Positions 38,712 to 48,166 of a stretch of 64,000 nucleotides of DNA are shown here, piece after piece. Location of the stretch: positions 446,001 to 510,000 of the forward strand of contig NZ_CP032677.1 in the NCBI RefSeq assembly GCF_003627215.1, in the 5' to 3' direction. Below the pieces are notes generated by a model that ran no database searches, was not told where the DNA came from, and saw only the letters and a list, made by a program, of their open reading frames with translations. Within the stretch, counting starts at the first letter, position 1; every line of letters begins with the position of its first letter. A program made the translations under genes and the position numbers. Source of the DNA: Pseudomonas sp. Leaf58 (lineage in GTDB: Bacteria > Pseudomonadota > Gammaproteobacteria > Pseudomonadales > Pseudomonadaceae).

Positions 38712-39745
38712 TGCGCAAGCAGTTGAAACTGACCGCCCTGGCCCTGGGGCTGTTCGCCGCTGGCCAGGCCATGGCCGCAGACTTGACCGTAATTTCGTTT
38801 GGTGGCGCTAACAAGGCTGCCCAGGTCAAAGCGTTCTACGAGCCATGGGAAAAGGCGGGTAACGGCAAGATCGTCGCGGGTGAATACAACGGCGAAATGG
38901 CCAAGGTGAAGGCGATGGTCGACACCAAGAGCGTGTCGTGGAACCTGGTAGAGGTTGAGTCGCCAGAGCTAGCCCGTGGTTGCGATGAGGGGATGTTCGA
39001 AGAGCTCGACCCCGCGTTGTTCGGGGATGAAGCCGACTACGTGCCGGGGGCGATCCAACCGTGTGGTGTGGGCTTCTTCGTGTGGTCCACGGTCATGGCG
39101 TACAACGCTGACAAGCTCAAGACCGCACCTACCAGCTGGGCTGACTTCTGGGACACCAAGCAGTTCCCAGGCAAGCGTGGCCTGCGCAAAGGCGCCAAGT
39201 ACACGATGGAGTTTGCCTTGATGGCCGACGGCGTTGCGCCCAAGGACGTCTACAAAGTGTTGGCCACCAAAGAAGGCCAAGACCGTGCCTTCAAGAAGCT
39301 CGATGAACTCAAGCCCAGCATTCAGTGGTGGGAAGCTGGCGCGCAGCCACCGCAGTTTTTGGCCTCGGGTGACGTGGTCATGAGCTCCGCTTACAACGGC
39401 CGTATCGCCGCCGTGCAAAAAGAGAGCAACCTCAAGGTGGTGTGGAACGGCGGCATCTACGACTTCGATGCCTGGGCTATCCCTAAAGGTGCCAAGAACG
39501 TCGAAGAAGCGAAGAAGTTCATCGCCTACAGCGTCAAGCCCGAGCAGCAGAAGACCTACTCCGAGAACATCGCCTACGGCCCGGCCAACGCCAAGGCTGT
39601 GAGCCTGCTGTCGGACGATGTGAAGAAGGACATGCCGACCACGCCTGAAAACATCGCCAACCAGGTGCAGATCGATGTGGCCTTCTGGGCTGACAACAGC
39701 GAGCAACTGGAGCAACGCTTCAACGCCTGGGCGGCGAAGAAGTAG
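38711..39745 (+). CDS. agtB: Periplasmic solute-binding protein of the Agt importer (PotD/PotF-like)
   Basis: A 344-residue precursor with a signal peptide (MRKQLKLTALALGLFAAGQ, cleavage after AMA at about residue 22). The mature start ADLTVISFGGANKAAQVKAF is typical of extracellular solute-binding proteins of the spermidine/putrescine family. It follows agtA by 40 bp and precedes the permeases, with a repeat in the 161-bp gap. It binds ligand in the periplasm; 5-aminovalerate or GABA is inferred from synteny. An AAnAAnAA motif overlaps the start codon. Confidence 0.9.
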   Translation: MRKQLKLTALALGLFAAGQAMAADLTVISFGGANKAAQVKAFYEPWEKAGNGKIVAGEYNGEMAKVKAMVDTKSVSWNLVEVESPELARGCDEGMFEELDPALFGDEADYVPGAIQPCGVGFFVWSTVMAYNADKLKTAPTSWADFWDTKQFPGKRGLRKGAKYTMEFALMADGVAPKDVYKVLATKEGQDRAFKKLDELKPSIQWWEAGAQPPQFLASGDVVMSSAYNGRIAAVQKESNLKVVWNGGIYDFDAWAIPKGAKNVEEAKKFIAYSVKPEQQKTYSENIAYGPANAKAVSLLSDDVKKDMPTTPENIANQVQIDVAFWADNSEQLEQRFNAWAAKK

Positions 39746-39760
39746 GACACCGGAAAGCAG

Positions 39761-39878
39761 GGCCGCTATGCGGCCCATCGCTGGCAAGCCAGCTCCCACA
39801 GGGAGCGCGCATTCTCTGAAGTCAGTGCAGTACCTGTGGAAGCCGGGCTTGCCGGCGATGGGCTGCGCAGCAGCCCCA
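39761..39878. repeat. GGCTTGCC-type inverted repeat between agtB and agtC
   Basis: GGCCGC...GCGGCCCATCGCTGGCAAGCCAG is followed by the inverted GGGCTTGCCGGCGATGGGCTGC. It is a REP-like family different from the GCGGGTAAACCCGC type. Its place inside the operon suggests a role in keeping binding protein message higher than permease message, a common pattern in ABC operons. Confidence 0.8.
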
Positions 39879-39906
39879 TTTTTCAGTTCGTATCGCGGAG
39901 TTCGCC

Positions 39907-41154
39907 ATGGCCATTGCAGTGCCCCTTAACGAAGGCGCGGGTCCAAACCTAAAGCAGCGCCTCAAACACGCCGAGCGGGTCAACCGCTGGAAGGCGCAGG
40001 CGTTGATCGCGCCGCTGGCGCTGTTTCTTCTGCTGGTCTTTCTGGTGCCGATCGCGGCGCTGCTGTACAAGAGCGTCGGCAACCCGGAAGTGGTCGGCGG
40101 CCTGCCGCGAACGGTAGACATCATCACCCAGTGGGATGGCAAGAGCCTGCCGGGTGAGGAAGTGTACAAGGCGCTCAGCCAGGACTTGGCCGAGGCGCGC
40201 AAGAATCAGACCCTTGGCGACCTTTCAAAACGCTTGAATATGGAACTGGCCGGCTACCGCAGCCTGTTGACCAAGACCGCCCGGGCACTGCCGTTCAAGG
40301 TTGAGCCTGCCTCTTATAAAGAGGCCTTGCAGGCCTTGGACGAGCGTTGGGGCGACCCGGCCTACTGGCAGGCGATCCGCCGCAACACCAGTTCGGTGAC
40401 CTCGTTCTACCTGCTGGCCTCTGTCGACCACCGTATCGACGACCTCGGCGAGCTGGCCAAGGCCACCCCCGACCAGGCCATTTACCTGGACATCTTTGCC
40501 CGCACCCTGTGGATGGGGGTGGTGATTACCGCCATTTGCCTGGTGCTGGCCTACCCGCTGGCCTATTTGCTAGCCAACCTGCCAACCCGGCAGAGCAACC
40601 TGTTGATGATTCTGGTGCTGCTGCCGTTCTGGACCTCGATCCTGGTGCGGGTAGCGGCGTGGATCGTGCTGTTGCAGTCCGGTGGCCTGATCAACAGCGC
40701 GCTGATGGCCATGGGCATCATTGACCAGCCGCTGGAACTGGTGTTCAACCGCACCGGCGTGTACATCTCGATGGTGCACATCCTGCTGCCGTTCATGATC
40801 TTGCCGCTGTACAGCGTGATGAAGGGCATTTCCCCCAGCTACATGCGGGCGGCGATCTCGCTGGGCTGTCACCCGTTCGCCAGCTTCTGGCGGGTGTACT
40901 TCCCGCAGACCTACGCCGGGGTTGGCGCGGGCTGCCTGTTGGTGTTCATCCTGGCTATCGGCTACTACATCACCCCGGCACTGCTGGGCAGCCCCAACGA
41001 CCAGATGGTCAGCTACTTCGTCGCCTTCTACACCAACACCAGCATCAACTGGGGCATGGCCACCGCGCTGGGCGGGCTGTTGCTGCTGGCGACCGTGCTG
41101 TTGTACTTGATCTATAGCTGGCTGGTCGGCGCCAGCCGCCTGCGCCTGAGCTGA
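39907..41154 (+). CDS. agtC: ABC importer permease, PotB-like, with extended periplasmic loop
   Basis: A 415-residue permease. TM1 is at about 37-58; a hydrophilic segment of about 125 residues (60-190) follows before the remaining helices, making the protein longer than ordinary PotB (about 275-290). The permease core includes the EAA-type loop (AAISLGCHPFASFWRVYFPQTYAGV, about 315-340) that docks the ATPase. It is the first of two permeases in the agt operon, ending 11 bp before the second. Confidence 0.9.
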   Translation: MAIAVPLNEGAGPNLKQRLKHAERVNRWKAQALIAPLALFLLLVFLVPIAALLYKSVGNPEVVGGLPRTVDIITQWDGKSLPGEEVYKALSQDLAEARKNQTLGDLSKRLNMELAGYRSLLTKTARALPFKVEPASYKEALQALDERWGDPAYWQAIRRNTSSVTSFYLLASVDHRIDDLGELAKATPDQAIYLDIFARTLWMGVVITAICLVLAYPLAYLLANLPTRQSNLLMILVLLPFWTSILVRVAAWIVLLQSGGLINSALMAMGIIDQPLELVFNRTGVYISMVHILLPFMILPLYSVMKGISPSYMRAAISLGCHPFASFWRVYFPQTYAGVGAGCLLVFILAIGYYITPALLGSPNDQMVSYFVAFYTNTSINWGMATALGGLLLLATVLLYLIYSWLVGASRLRLS

Positions 41155-41165
41155 GGAGCCTTGTC

Positions 41166-41993
41166 ATGCTGAGCCCTTACATGTCGCCTGTGGAGCGGGT
41201 GTGGTACTACAGCCTGCGCATTCTTTGCGGTCTGATTCTGCTGTTTTTGATCCTGCCGGTGTTGGTCATTGTGCCGCTGTCGTTCAACAGTGGCAGTTTC
41301 CTGGTGTACCCGCTGCAGGGCTTCTCGCTGCAGTGGTATCAGGACTTCTTCGGCTCGGCCGAATGGATGCGGGCCTTGAAAAACAGCATCATCGTTGCCC
41401 CGGCGGCCACGGTGCTAGCCATGGTGTTCGGCACCTTGGCGGCCATCGGCCTGACCCGTGGCGACTTCCCGGGTAAGTCGTTGGTGATGGCACTGGTGAT
41501 CTCGCCGATGGTAGTACCGGTGGTGATTATCGGTGTGGCGAGCTACCTGTTCTTCGCCCCGCTGGGCATGGGCAACAGCTTCACTTCGCTGATCCTGGTG
41601 CACGCGGTGCTGGGTGTGCCGTTCGTCATCATTACCGTGTCGGCGACCTTGCAGGGTTTCAATTACAACCTGGTACGGGCGGCAGCCAGCCTGGGCGCTT
41701 CGCCACTGCTGGCCTTCCGCCGGGTGACCCTGCCACTGATCGCGCCCGGGGTGATTTCGGGGGCGCTGTTCGCCTTTGCCACCTCGTTCGACGAGGTGGT
41801 GGTGACGCTGTTCCTTGCCGGGCCGGAGCAGGCCACTCTGCCACGGCAGATGTTCAGTGGTATTCGCGAGAACCTGAGCCCGACCATTGCCGCGGCGGCG
41901 ACCTTGCTGATTGCCTTCTCCGTGGTGCTGCTGCTGACCCTGGAGTGGTTACGTGGGCGTAGCGAGAAGCTCAGAACCCAGCAGCCTGGCTGA
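41166..41993 (+). CDS. agtD: ABC importer permease, PotC-like
   Basis: A 275-residue permease with six predicted helices, of normal length for PotC. The EAA loop is AAASLGASPLLAFRRVTLPLIAPG (about residues 178-200). It completes the importer with AgtA, AgtB and AgtC. A perfect REP pair follows the stop codon. Confidence 0.92.
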   Translation: MLSPYMSPVERVWYYSLRILCGLILLFLILPVLVIVPLSFNSGSFLVYPLQGFSLQWYQDFFGSAEWMRALKNSIIVAPAATVLAMVFGTLAAIGLTRGDFPGKSLVMALVISPMVVPVVIIGVASYLFFAPLGMGNSFTSLILVHAVLGVPFVIITVSATLQGFNYNLVRAAASLGASPLLAFRRVTLPLIAPGVISGALFAFATSFDEVVVTLFLAGPEQATLPRQMFSGIRENLSPTIAAAATLLIAFSVVLLLTLEWLRGRSEKLRTQQPG

Positions 41994-42005
41994 TGATGGC
42001 TTGTC

Positions 42006-42112
42006 TGTACCGGCCTGTTCGCGGCTAAAGCCGCTCCTACAACGACTGCGCAGCATTCATGCCGTGTACAAAGCGTTGTAGGAGCGGCTTTAGCCGCGAA
42101 CAGGCCGGTACA
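42006..42112. repeat. Perfect REP pair (BIME) after agtD
   Basis: The inverted repeat has 39-bp arms without mismatch (42006-42044 and 42074-42112), core TTCGCGGCTAAAGCCGCTCC, and a 29-nt loop. It starts 13 bp after the agtD stop and is well placed to end or protect the operon message. Confidence 0.95.
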
Positions 42113-42200
42113 GGTCGAAGCAGCTATTGATACCAATCAGCCCTCATCCCTTTCCCTGGGTTACAATGCGCGCCACCGTGATTCTGCCAACAGGTGCGCC

Positions 42201-42875
42201 ATGCAGCCCTACGCTATTGCCCCCTCCATTCTCTCCGCCGATTTCGCTCGCCTGGGCGAGGACGTCGACAAGGTCTTGGCGGCGGGTGCCGACATCGTCC
42301 ACTTCGATGTCATGGACAACCACTACGTCCCCAACCTGACCATCGGCCCGATGGTGTGCACCGCCCTGCGCAAGTACGGCGTCACCGCCCCGATCGACGT
42401 GCACCTGATGGTCAGCCCGGTCGACCGCATCATCGGCGACTTCATCGAAGCCGGCGCCACCTACATCACCTTCCACCCGGAAGCCTCGCAGCACATCGAC
42501 CGCTCGCTGCAACTGATCAGGGACGGCGGCTGCAAGGCCGGCCTGGTGTTCAACCCGGCCACGAGCCTGGATGCCCTGAAGTACGTGATGGACAAGGTCG
42601 ACATGGTGCTGCTGATGAGCGTCAACCCAGGCTTCGGCGGGCAAAAATTCATCCCCGGTACCCTCGACAAGCTGCGCGAGGCGCGTGCGCTGATCGACGC
42701 CAGTGGCCGTGATATCCGCCTGGAAATCGACGGCGGCGTCAACGTCAACAACATCCGCGAGATCGCTGCCGCTGGCGCCGACACCTTCGTCGCCGGCTCG
42801 GCGATCTTCAATGCCCCGGACTACCAGGAAGTGATCGCCAAGATGCGCGCCGAAATGGCTCTGGCCCGCCCATGA
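42201..42875 (+). CDS. rpe: Ribulose-phosphate 3-epimerase
   Basis: A 224-residue TIM barrel that interconverts ribulose-5-phosphate and xylulose-5-phosphate in the pentose phosphate pathway. Family motifs are [47 protein letters not shown] and [11 protein letters not shown], giving the metal-binding His, Asp and catalytic Asp residues. It overlaps gph by 4 bp. The rpe-gph-trpE order is a conserved gammaproteobacterial arrangement. Confidence 0.98.
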   Translation: MQPYAIAPSILSADFARLGEDVDKVLAAGADIVHFDVMDNHYVPNLTIGPMVCTALRKYGVTAPIDVHLMVSPVDRIIGDFIEAGATYITFHPEASQHIDRSLQLIRDGGCKAGLVFNPATSLDALKYVMDKVDMVLLMSVNPGFGGQKFIPGTLDKLREARALIDASGRDIRLEIDGGVNVNNIREIAAAGADTFVAGSAIFNAPDYQEVIAKMRAEMALARP

Positions 42876-43690
42876 GCGGCTTCGAGCAGCTGTTCCCGGG
42901 GACTCTGCCCAGGCTGGTGATGTTCGATCTGGACGGTACCCTGATCGATTCCGTGCCAGACCTGGCCGCCGCCGTGGACCGCATGCTGCTCGAATTGGGG
43001 CGCCCGCCCGCTGGCCTGGAAGCCGTACGCCACTGGGTTGGCAACGGCGCCCAGGTATTGGTGCGTCGGGCGCTGGCAGGTGGTATCGACCACGCCGGTG
43101 TCGACGATGCGCTGGCTGACCAGGCGCTGGCGCTGTTCATGGACGCCTATGCCGATAGCCATGAACTGACGGTGGTTTACCCCGGGGTACGGGATACCCT
43201 GCGCTGGCTGCGCAAGCAGGGCGTGGAGATGGCGCTGATCACCAACAAGCCAGAGCGCTTCGTCGGCCCGCTATTGGACCAGATGAAGATCGGCAACAAC
43301 TTCCGCTGGATCATCGGCGGCGACACCCTGCCGCAGAAAAAGCCCGACCCGGCGGCGCTGCTGTTTGTCATGCAAATGGCCGGCGTTACCCCGCAGCAGT
43401 CGCTGTTTATCGGCGATTCGCGTAGTGACGTACTGGCGGCCAAGGCGGCTGGGGTGCAGTGCGTGGGCCTGAGCTACGGCTACAATCATGGCCGGCCGAT
43501 TGACGACGAATCCCCCAGCCTGGTGATCGACGACCTGCGCGCATTGCTGCCCGGTTGCGCAGACCCGGCCACTGGGATAACGTTGGCGGACCTTCAAGCC
43601 TCACAAGACAGAGAGTCCACCGTGGCGGTTACTGGCAAATTCTGGATGAAAGTCATCAAGGCCCTGGCCCGTTGGCGTTGGCGCGCCTGA
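42872..43690 (+). CDS. gph: Phosphoglycolate phosphatase, with the trp leader peptide as its C-terminal end
   Basis: A 272-residue HAD phosphatase. Motif I is [10 protein letters not shown] (about residues 18-27), motif II lies in ALITNKPE, and motif III/IV in KKPDPAA and FIGDSRSDV. It clears 2-phosphoglycolate formed during DNA repair and oxidative stress. The catalytic domain ends near residue 235, comparable with E. coli Gph (252). The frame then runs on without a stop into [14 protein letters not shown] (259-272), which is the trpE leader peptide. So the last 14 codons serve both as Gph tail and attenuator leader in the same frame. Confidence 0.95.
   Translation: MSGFEQLFPGTLPRLVMFDLDGTLIDSVPDLAAAVDRMLLELGRPPAGLEAVRHWVGNGAQVLVRRALAGGIDHAGVDDALADQALALFMDAYADSHELTVVYPGVRDTLRWLRKQGVEMALITNKPERFVGPLLDQMKIGNNFRWIIGGDTLPQKKPDPAALLFVMQMAGVTPQQSLFIGDSRSDVLAAKAAGVQCVGLSYGYNHGRPIDDESPSLVIDDLRALLPGCADPATGITLADLQASQDRESTVAVTGKFWMKVIKALARWRWRA
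43622..43690 (+). CDS. trpL: trpE leader peptide (attenuator), in frame with gph
   Basis: A short peptide that can start at GTG (22 residues, three Trp) after AGAGAG, or at the ATG at 43646 (14 residues, [14 protein letters not shown], two Trp codons in W-R-W). Trp-rich leaders stall ribosomes when charged tRNA-Trp is low and switch the RNA structure before trpE. Control of trpE and trpGDC by attenuation has been described in P. putida. The start choice is uncertain; the shared ending with the trpG leader supports the core. Confidence 0.75.
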   Translation: MAVTGKFWMKVIKALARWRWRA

Positions 43691-43699
43691 CTTTAGCTT

Positions 43700-43715
43700 G
43701 CCGGCGCGTGCCGGC
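43700..43715 (+). promoter_or_regulatory. Attenuator hairpin candidate before trpE
   Basis: GCCGGC-GCGT-GCCGGC follows the leader stop by 9 bp and is trailed by CCGTCCGTTTGCC, a weak T tract. The GGCGCGCC word over the Trp codons could pair differently when the ribosome stalls. Exact terminator and antiterminator limits are not resolved by eye. Confidence 0.5.
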
Positions 43716-43760
43716 CCGTCCGTTTGCCTGACCTATTGCTGCTTGCCACGAGGCTACCCC

Positions 43761-45245
43761 ATGACCCGCGAAGAATTCCTGCGCCTGGCCGCTGCCGGCT
43801 ACAACCGCATTCCCTTGGCCTGCGAAACCCTGGCCGACTTCGACACGCCGCTGTCGATCTACCTGAAACTGGCTGACCAACCCAACTCGTACCTGCTCGA
43901 ATCGGTGCAAGGCGGCGAGAAGTGGGGCCGTTACTCGATGATCGGCCTGCCGTCGCGCACGGTAATGCGTGTGCATGGCTACCACGTCAGCATCCTGCAG
44001 GATGGCGTGGAGGTGGAACGCCACGATGTCGAAGACCCGCTGGCGTTCGTCGAAACTTTCAAGGACCGGTACAAGGTCGCCGACATCCCCGGCCTGCCAC
44101 GCTTCAACGGCGGCCTGGTCGGCTATTTCGGCTACGACTGCGTGCGTTATGTGGAAAAACGCCTGGGAGCCTGCCCCAACCCTGATCCACTGGGTGTGCC
44201 GGACATCCTGTTGATGGTATCCGACGCGGTGGTAGTGTTCGACAACCTGGCCGGCAAGATGCACGCCATCGTGCTGGTCGACCCGGCTGAAGAGCAGGCC
44301 TTCGAACAGGGCCAGGCACGCCTGCAGGGTTTGCTGGAAACACTGCGCCAGCCGATCACCCCGCGCCGTGGGCTGGACTTGAGTGGCCCGATGGCTGCCG
44401 AGCCAGCGTTCCGCTCAAGCTTTACCCAAGAAGATTACGAGCGCGCAGTCGACACGGTGAAGGAATACATCCTGGCGGGCGACTGCATGCAGGTGGTGCC
44501 GTCGCAGCGCATGTCGATCGACTTCAAAGCCGCGCCTATCGACCTGTACCGCGCGCTGCGTTGCTTCAACCCGACGCCGTACATGTACTTCTTCAACTTT
44601 GGCGACTTCCATGTGGTCGGCAGCTCGCCTGAGGTGCTGGTGCGCGTCGAGGACAACCTAGTCACTGTGCGGCCGATTGCCGGCACCCGCCCGCGTGGCG
44701 CGACCGAAGAGGCCGACCGCGCGTTGGAAGACGACCTGCTGTCGGATGACAAGGAAATTGCCGAGCACCTGATGCTGATCGATCTGGGCCGCAATGACGT
44801 CGGTCGTGTGTCCTCGACCGGTAGCGTGCGCCTGACCGAAAAGATGGTGATCGAGCGTTATTCCAACGTGATGCACATTGTGTCCAACGTCACCGGTCAG
44901 CTGCGCGAAGGGCTGACGGCGATGGATGCACTGCGCGCGATCCTGCCGGCCGGTACGCTTTCGGGGGCACCGAAGATTCGGGCGATGGAGATTATCGACG
45001 AGCTGGAGCCGGTCAAACGTGGGGTTTACGGTGGTGCTGTCGGGTATTTCGCCTGGAACGGCAACATGGATACCGCGATTGCCATCCGTACTGCAGTGAT
45101 TAAAGACGGTGAGCTGCATGTGCAGGCCGGGGGCGGCATCGTGGCCGACTCCGTGCCGGCGCTGGAGTGGGAAGAAACCATCAACAAACGCCGGGCGATG
45201 TTCCGCGCGGTGGCGTTGGCTGAGCAGACTTCCGCCCCAAAATGA
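43761..45245 (+). CDS. trpE: Anthranilate synthase component I (TrpE)
   Basis: A 494-residue chorismate-utilising enzyme that makes anthranilate with TrpG. The N-terminal feedback site for Trp includes [18 protein letters not shown]; the catalytic domain has [43 protein letters not shown] and the final [17 protein letters not shown]. The ATG was set at [15 protein letters not shown]. It is transcribed apart from trpGDC and follows its own attenuator leader. Confidence 0.98.
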   Translation: MTREEFLRLAAAGYNRIPLACETLADFDTPLSIYLKLADQPNSYLLESVQGGEKWGRYSMIGLPSRTVMRVHGYHVSILQDGVEVERHDVEDPLAFVETFKDRYKVADIPGLPRFNGGLVGYFGYDCVRYVEKRLGACPNPDPLGVPDILLMVSDAVVVFDNLAGKMHAIVLVDPAEEQAFEQGQARLQGLLETLRQPITPRRGLDLSGPMAAEPAFRSSFTQEDYERAVDTVKEYILAGDCMQVVPSQRMSIDFKAAPIDLYRALRCFNPTPYMYFFNFGDFHVVGSSPEVLVRVEDNLVTVRPIAGTRPRGATEEADRALEDDLLSDDKEIAEHLMLIDLGRNDVGRVSSTGSVRLTEKMVIERYSNVMHIVSNVTGQLREGLTAMDALRAILPAGTLSGAPKIRAMEIIDELEPVKRGVYGGAVGYFAWNGNMDTAIAIRTAVIKDGELHVQAGGGIVADSVPALEWEETINKRRAMFRAVALAEQTSAPK

Positions 45246-45252
45246 ATTGATT

Positions 45253-45308
45253 GGGGCTGCCTTGCAGCCCTTCGCGGGCACGCCCGCGAAGGGCCGCAAA
45301 GCGGCCCC
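45253..45308. repeat. Inverted repeat between convergent trpE and estA
   Basis: GGGGCTGCCTTGCAGCCC gives one hairpin, CTTCGCGGGCACGCCCGCGAAG a second REP-type one, and GGCCGCAAAGCGGCC a third. Together they fill the 69-bp gap between two convergent stop codons and probably act as terminators for both. Confidence 0.8.
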
Positions 45309-45314
45309 ATCAGT

Positions 45315-47195
45315 TCAGAAGTCCACGCTGACCCCCAGGCTAACCCCCTGCTGCGTCAACTCATCACTCTTGCGCCAGTTGTAGTTGCCGCGCAAATGCA
45401 CCCCCGCCACCACTTCATGGCTCACCCCTAGGCTCGCCCGGGTCAGGTCGCTGTGCGGCGTATACCCGGTCAGGGTGAAATCATTCGCCGGCAAGCTGGT
45501 CAGGTGCATCGTCACATCCTGCTGGTCATCCTCGAATTCATGCTCCTGCGCCACCTCGGCGAACAGCCGGGTACTCGGCAACACCTGCACACTGCCCAGC
45601 AACCCCACACCCAGACGGCGTGACGTGCGTTCCTGGTCGTCGAAGCCCAGTGCCGTCGAACGCCCACTCTTCTCCTCATAGCCGTCGACTTTCACCCGGG
45701 CATAGTCGGCGCTGATGAACGGCGCCAGCTGCCAGCGGCTGCTGTCGGCCGCCAGGTTGTAGCCCAGCCGCCCCGACATTGCCCAGGCTTCGCCATCGGT
45801 GTCGCCCTTTTCGCTGCGGTCGTTCACGCCAAGGGCGAAGGTGCGCTTGAGGTCGCTGTAGTCCAGGTGCCCGGCGGTCAGTGCCGCGTCGGCCCACCAG
45901 CGGTCCTGGCGGTACTGGGCGAAGGCGCTGGCCAGGTAGCTGTCCAGCTTGTAATCGGAGTCTTGTTCGCCCGCTTCCAGCTTCTGCCGATACACGCCGC
46001 CGGCCAGGCCCAGGCGCCAGGCGTCGTTCAGCCGGTAGCTACCACCTAGCGTCAGGTTGTAGCCGCGGCCATCGCCGCTGGCCGCGCTGCGTTGGCCGTC
46101 GAAGTCCAGGTCTTGGGCGCCGGTAGCGGCAAAGGCTTGCCACTGGCCAACCGCCTGCCAGGGTGTCTGCCATTGGTTGCGCAGCTCGTCCTGGTGGGCG
46201 CGCAGGCTGGCGTGGGCCATTTCTGGTAGCAGGGTCAGCTCCCAGGGGGCGGCGATGATCGAGTAGGCGTAATCGGCAATCAGTTGCTGGCCGGCGATGG
46301 TCGGGTGCACCGAGTCGTTGAACAGCAGCTTGGTCGGGTCTGGCGTGGTGCCGTTGATGCCATAAACCGGGTTTTCCACGCAGCCTTCGCCGCTGTAGCA
46401 GGTGCCGACCAGGCTCTGGTCGCTGGCCAGGCCGAATTGACTGGGGCTGGCCAGCGCCTCACCCAGTAGCACGGGGATGTTCAGCGGAATGATCTCGGCA
46501 TCGATCTGCCCCAGCTGGCTGAGCAGCGCTTGGTTGAAGGCGCCCGACAGCAACGACAGCGGGTTTTGTTGCGGCGTGCCGCTGAAGTTCGGTGTTTGGC
46601 CGAGGTCGGGCAGCAGCCAGACCATGATATAGCGGGCGCCGCCCTGCTGCAGGGCCTGGGCGCTGGCAGCCAGGCGGCCGCCAGCGGCGACGGCATCGGC
46701 GGGGCTGTTGACCAGGCCTTGCAGGAAGTCGTTGCCACCGCCGGTCAGGTAGTACAGCGCGTTAGGGTCGGCGCGCAAGCCGTTGGCCAGATAGCCCGGC
46801 TTTTCCCGCAGTACCTGGCCTGCGCCGGGGCGCCCTGGGGGGAGGACCGTCTCGGAAGTGCTGGTGATCGAATCCAGGATCTGCTGCGTGGTGTAGCCGC
46901 CAACTGCCCAGTTGTTGCCGTCCGGCAACCCAAGCGCCTGGTTGAGTGGGGAGGTGGAGGGGCCAAGCTCGGTTGGGCTCACGCCCAACCGCCCACCCAG
47001 GATCATCGGTGACACCGGGGCATAATTGCCACTGGCATCGCGGTTGGTGAAGCGTGCGCCGCCAAACTGCCCGGCGTCGCTGAGGCTGTCGCCAAACACG
47101 ATCATGCTGGAGTAGGGCGAGGGTGCCGCAAACGCCTGGCCGCATGCCAGTGCCAGTGAGGCGAGGGTAAAGCGCAATAACGGTGCTTTTCGCAT
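45315..47195 (-). CDS. estA: Autotransporter GDSL esterase EstA
   Basis: A 626-residue outer-membrane esterase. It has a signal peptide ([20 protein letters not shown], cleavage near AFA) and a GDSL passenger with block [12 protein letters not shown] (Ser37), block [13 protein letters not shown] and block V DSVHPT giving the catalytic Asp-His. The C-terminal autotransporter beta-barrel (about 345-626) ends in F. Homologues in P. aeruginosa (EstA) and P. putida (EstP) stay anchored at the cell surface and influence rhamnolipid production and motility. It is on the opposite strand, wedged between trpE and trpGDC. Confidence 0.96.
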   Translation of the reverse strand: MRKAPLLRFTLASLALACGQAFAAPSPYSSMIVFGDSLSDAGQFGGARFTNRDASGNYAPVSPMILGGRLGVSPTELGPSTSPLNQALGLPDGNNWAVGGYTTQQILDSITSTSETVLPPGRPGAGQVLREKPGYLANGLRADPNALYYLTGGGNDFLQGLVNSPADAVAAGGRLAASAQALQQGGARYIMVWLLPDLGQTPNFSGTPQQNPLSLLSGAFNQALLSQLGQIDAEIIPLNIPVLLGEALASPSQFGLASDQSLVGTCYSGEGCVENPVYGINGTTPDPTKLLFNDSVHPTIAGQQLIADYAYSIIAAPWELTLLPEMAHASLRAHQDELRNQWQTPWQAVGQWQAFAATGAQDLDFDGQRSAASGDGRGYNLTLGGSYRLNDAWRLGLAGGVYRQKLEAGEQDSDYKLDSYLASAFAQYRQDRWWADAALTAGHLDYSDLKRTFALGVNDRSEKGDTDGEAWAMSGRLGYNLAADSSRWQLAPFISADYARVKVDGYEEKSGRSTALGFDDQERTSRRLGVGLLGSVQVLPSTRLFAEVAQEHEFEDDQQDVTMHLTSLPANDFTLTGYTPHSDLTRASLGVSHEVVAGVHLRGNYNWRKSDELTQQGVSLGVSVDF

Positions 47196-47340
47196 CAGGG
47201 AACATCCTTTTCTTTGTTTTTATCAGGACTACCCGATCGACCTTAGCAAATCGCAGTGCATACCTCCCAAGTCCATTCGTTTCCCCGTGTTTACGGGCAT
47301 ATTGCGCCCGCCGCCCCGGTAGGCTACTGTGCCGGGACGT

Positions 47341-47427
47341 ATGAGCGAGACCTATCCTGTGTTGATCGTCAGCAAACTCTTGATGCGTGTAATCAAGGCC
47401 CACGCCCGTTGGCGTTGGCGCGCCTGA
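47341..47427 (+). CDS. trpGDC leader peptide (attenuator)
   Basis: The frame MSETYPVLIVSKLLMRVIKAHARWRWRA (28 residues split here as MSETYPVLIVSKLL plus MRVIKAHARWRWRA) ends with the same ARWRWRA as the trpE leader. An internal ATG at 47383 would give the 14-residue short form, but only the first ATG has a GGGAC just upstream. Two adjacent Trp codons and the position before trpG support an attenuator. The DNA is identical to the trpE leader over 29 bp across the Trp codons. Confidence 0.7.
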   Translation: MSETYPVLIVSKLLMRVIKAHARWRWRA

Positions 47428-47563
47428 CTTTATCCCCTGCCGGCCCGCCCGGCCCGCCCCCGTTTGCCTTCCTGTCTAACGCCCCTTGTGGCAAAGCCGC
47501 GCCTATCGGCTGGTGTAGGAAGGTTCGAATTCTGAAGTCAGTAGATTCAAGAGGTTTAACCCG
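47428..47563 (+). promoter_or_regulatory. trpGDC attenuator and 5' leader region
   Basis: GC-rich CTGCCGGCCCGCCCGGCCC followed by CCCCGTTTGCC lies where the trpE hairpin lies, and is related to it, but the stem is less regular. A further stretch of about 95 bp leads to the trpG ribosome site (AGAGGTTTAACCCG). The exact pairings need folding. Confidence 0.5.
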
Positions 47564-48157
47564 ATGTTACTGATGATCGACAATTACGACTCATTCACTT
47601 ACAACGTCGTTCAGTACCTTGGCGAGCTGGGTGCCGAGGTCAAGGTCATTCGCAATGACGAAATGACCATCGCCCAGATCGAAGCCCTCAACCCTGAGCG
47701 CATCGTCGTTTCCCCTGGCCCGTGCACGCCGAGCGAGGCGGGTGTGTCCATCGAGGCCATCCTGCATTTTGCCGGCAAGCTGCCGATCCTGGGCGTGTGC
47801 CTGGGCCACCAGTCCATCGGCCAGGCCTTTGGCGGTGACGTAGTGCGTGCACGCCAAGTGATGCACGGCAAGACCAGCCCGGTCCACCACCGTGACCTGG
47901 GCGTGTTCGCCGGCCTCAACAACCCCCTGACCGTGACCCGCTACCATTCCCTGGTGGTCAAGCGCGATACCCTGCCAGACTGCCTGGAAGTCACTGCCTG
48001 GACTGCCCATGCAGATGGTTCGGTCGACGAGATCATGGGCTTGCGCCACAAAACGCTGAATATCGAAGGGGTGCAGTTCCACCCTGAATCGATCCTTACC
48101 GAGCAGGGTCACGAGCTGTTCGCCAACTTCCTCAAGCAGACCGGCGGCCGCCGCTAA
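47564..48157 (+). CDS. trpG: Anthranilate synthase component II, glutamine amidotransferase (TrpG)
   Basis: A 197-residue class I amidotransferase. Nucleophile Cys79 lies in [11 protein letters not shown], and the His-Glu pair in VQFHPESIL. It supplies ammonia from glutamine to TrpE; in some species it also serves PabB. It is the first gene of trpGDC, 9 bp before trpD. Confidence 0.98.
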   Translation: MLLMIDNYDSFTYNVVQYLGELGAEVKVIRNDEMTIAQIEALNPERIVVSPGPCTPSEAGVSIEAILHFAGKLPILGVCLGHQSIGQAFGGDVVRARQVMHGKTSPVHHRDLGVFAGLNNPLTVTRYHSLVVKRDTLPDCLEVTAWTAHADGSVDEIMGLRHKTLNIEGVQFHPESILTEQGHELFANFLKQTGGRR

Positions 48158-48166
48158 GGATTGAAC

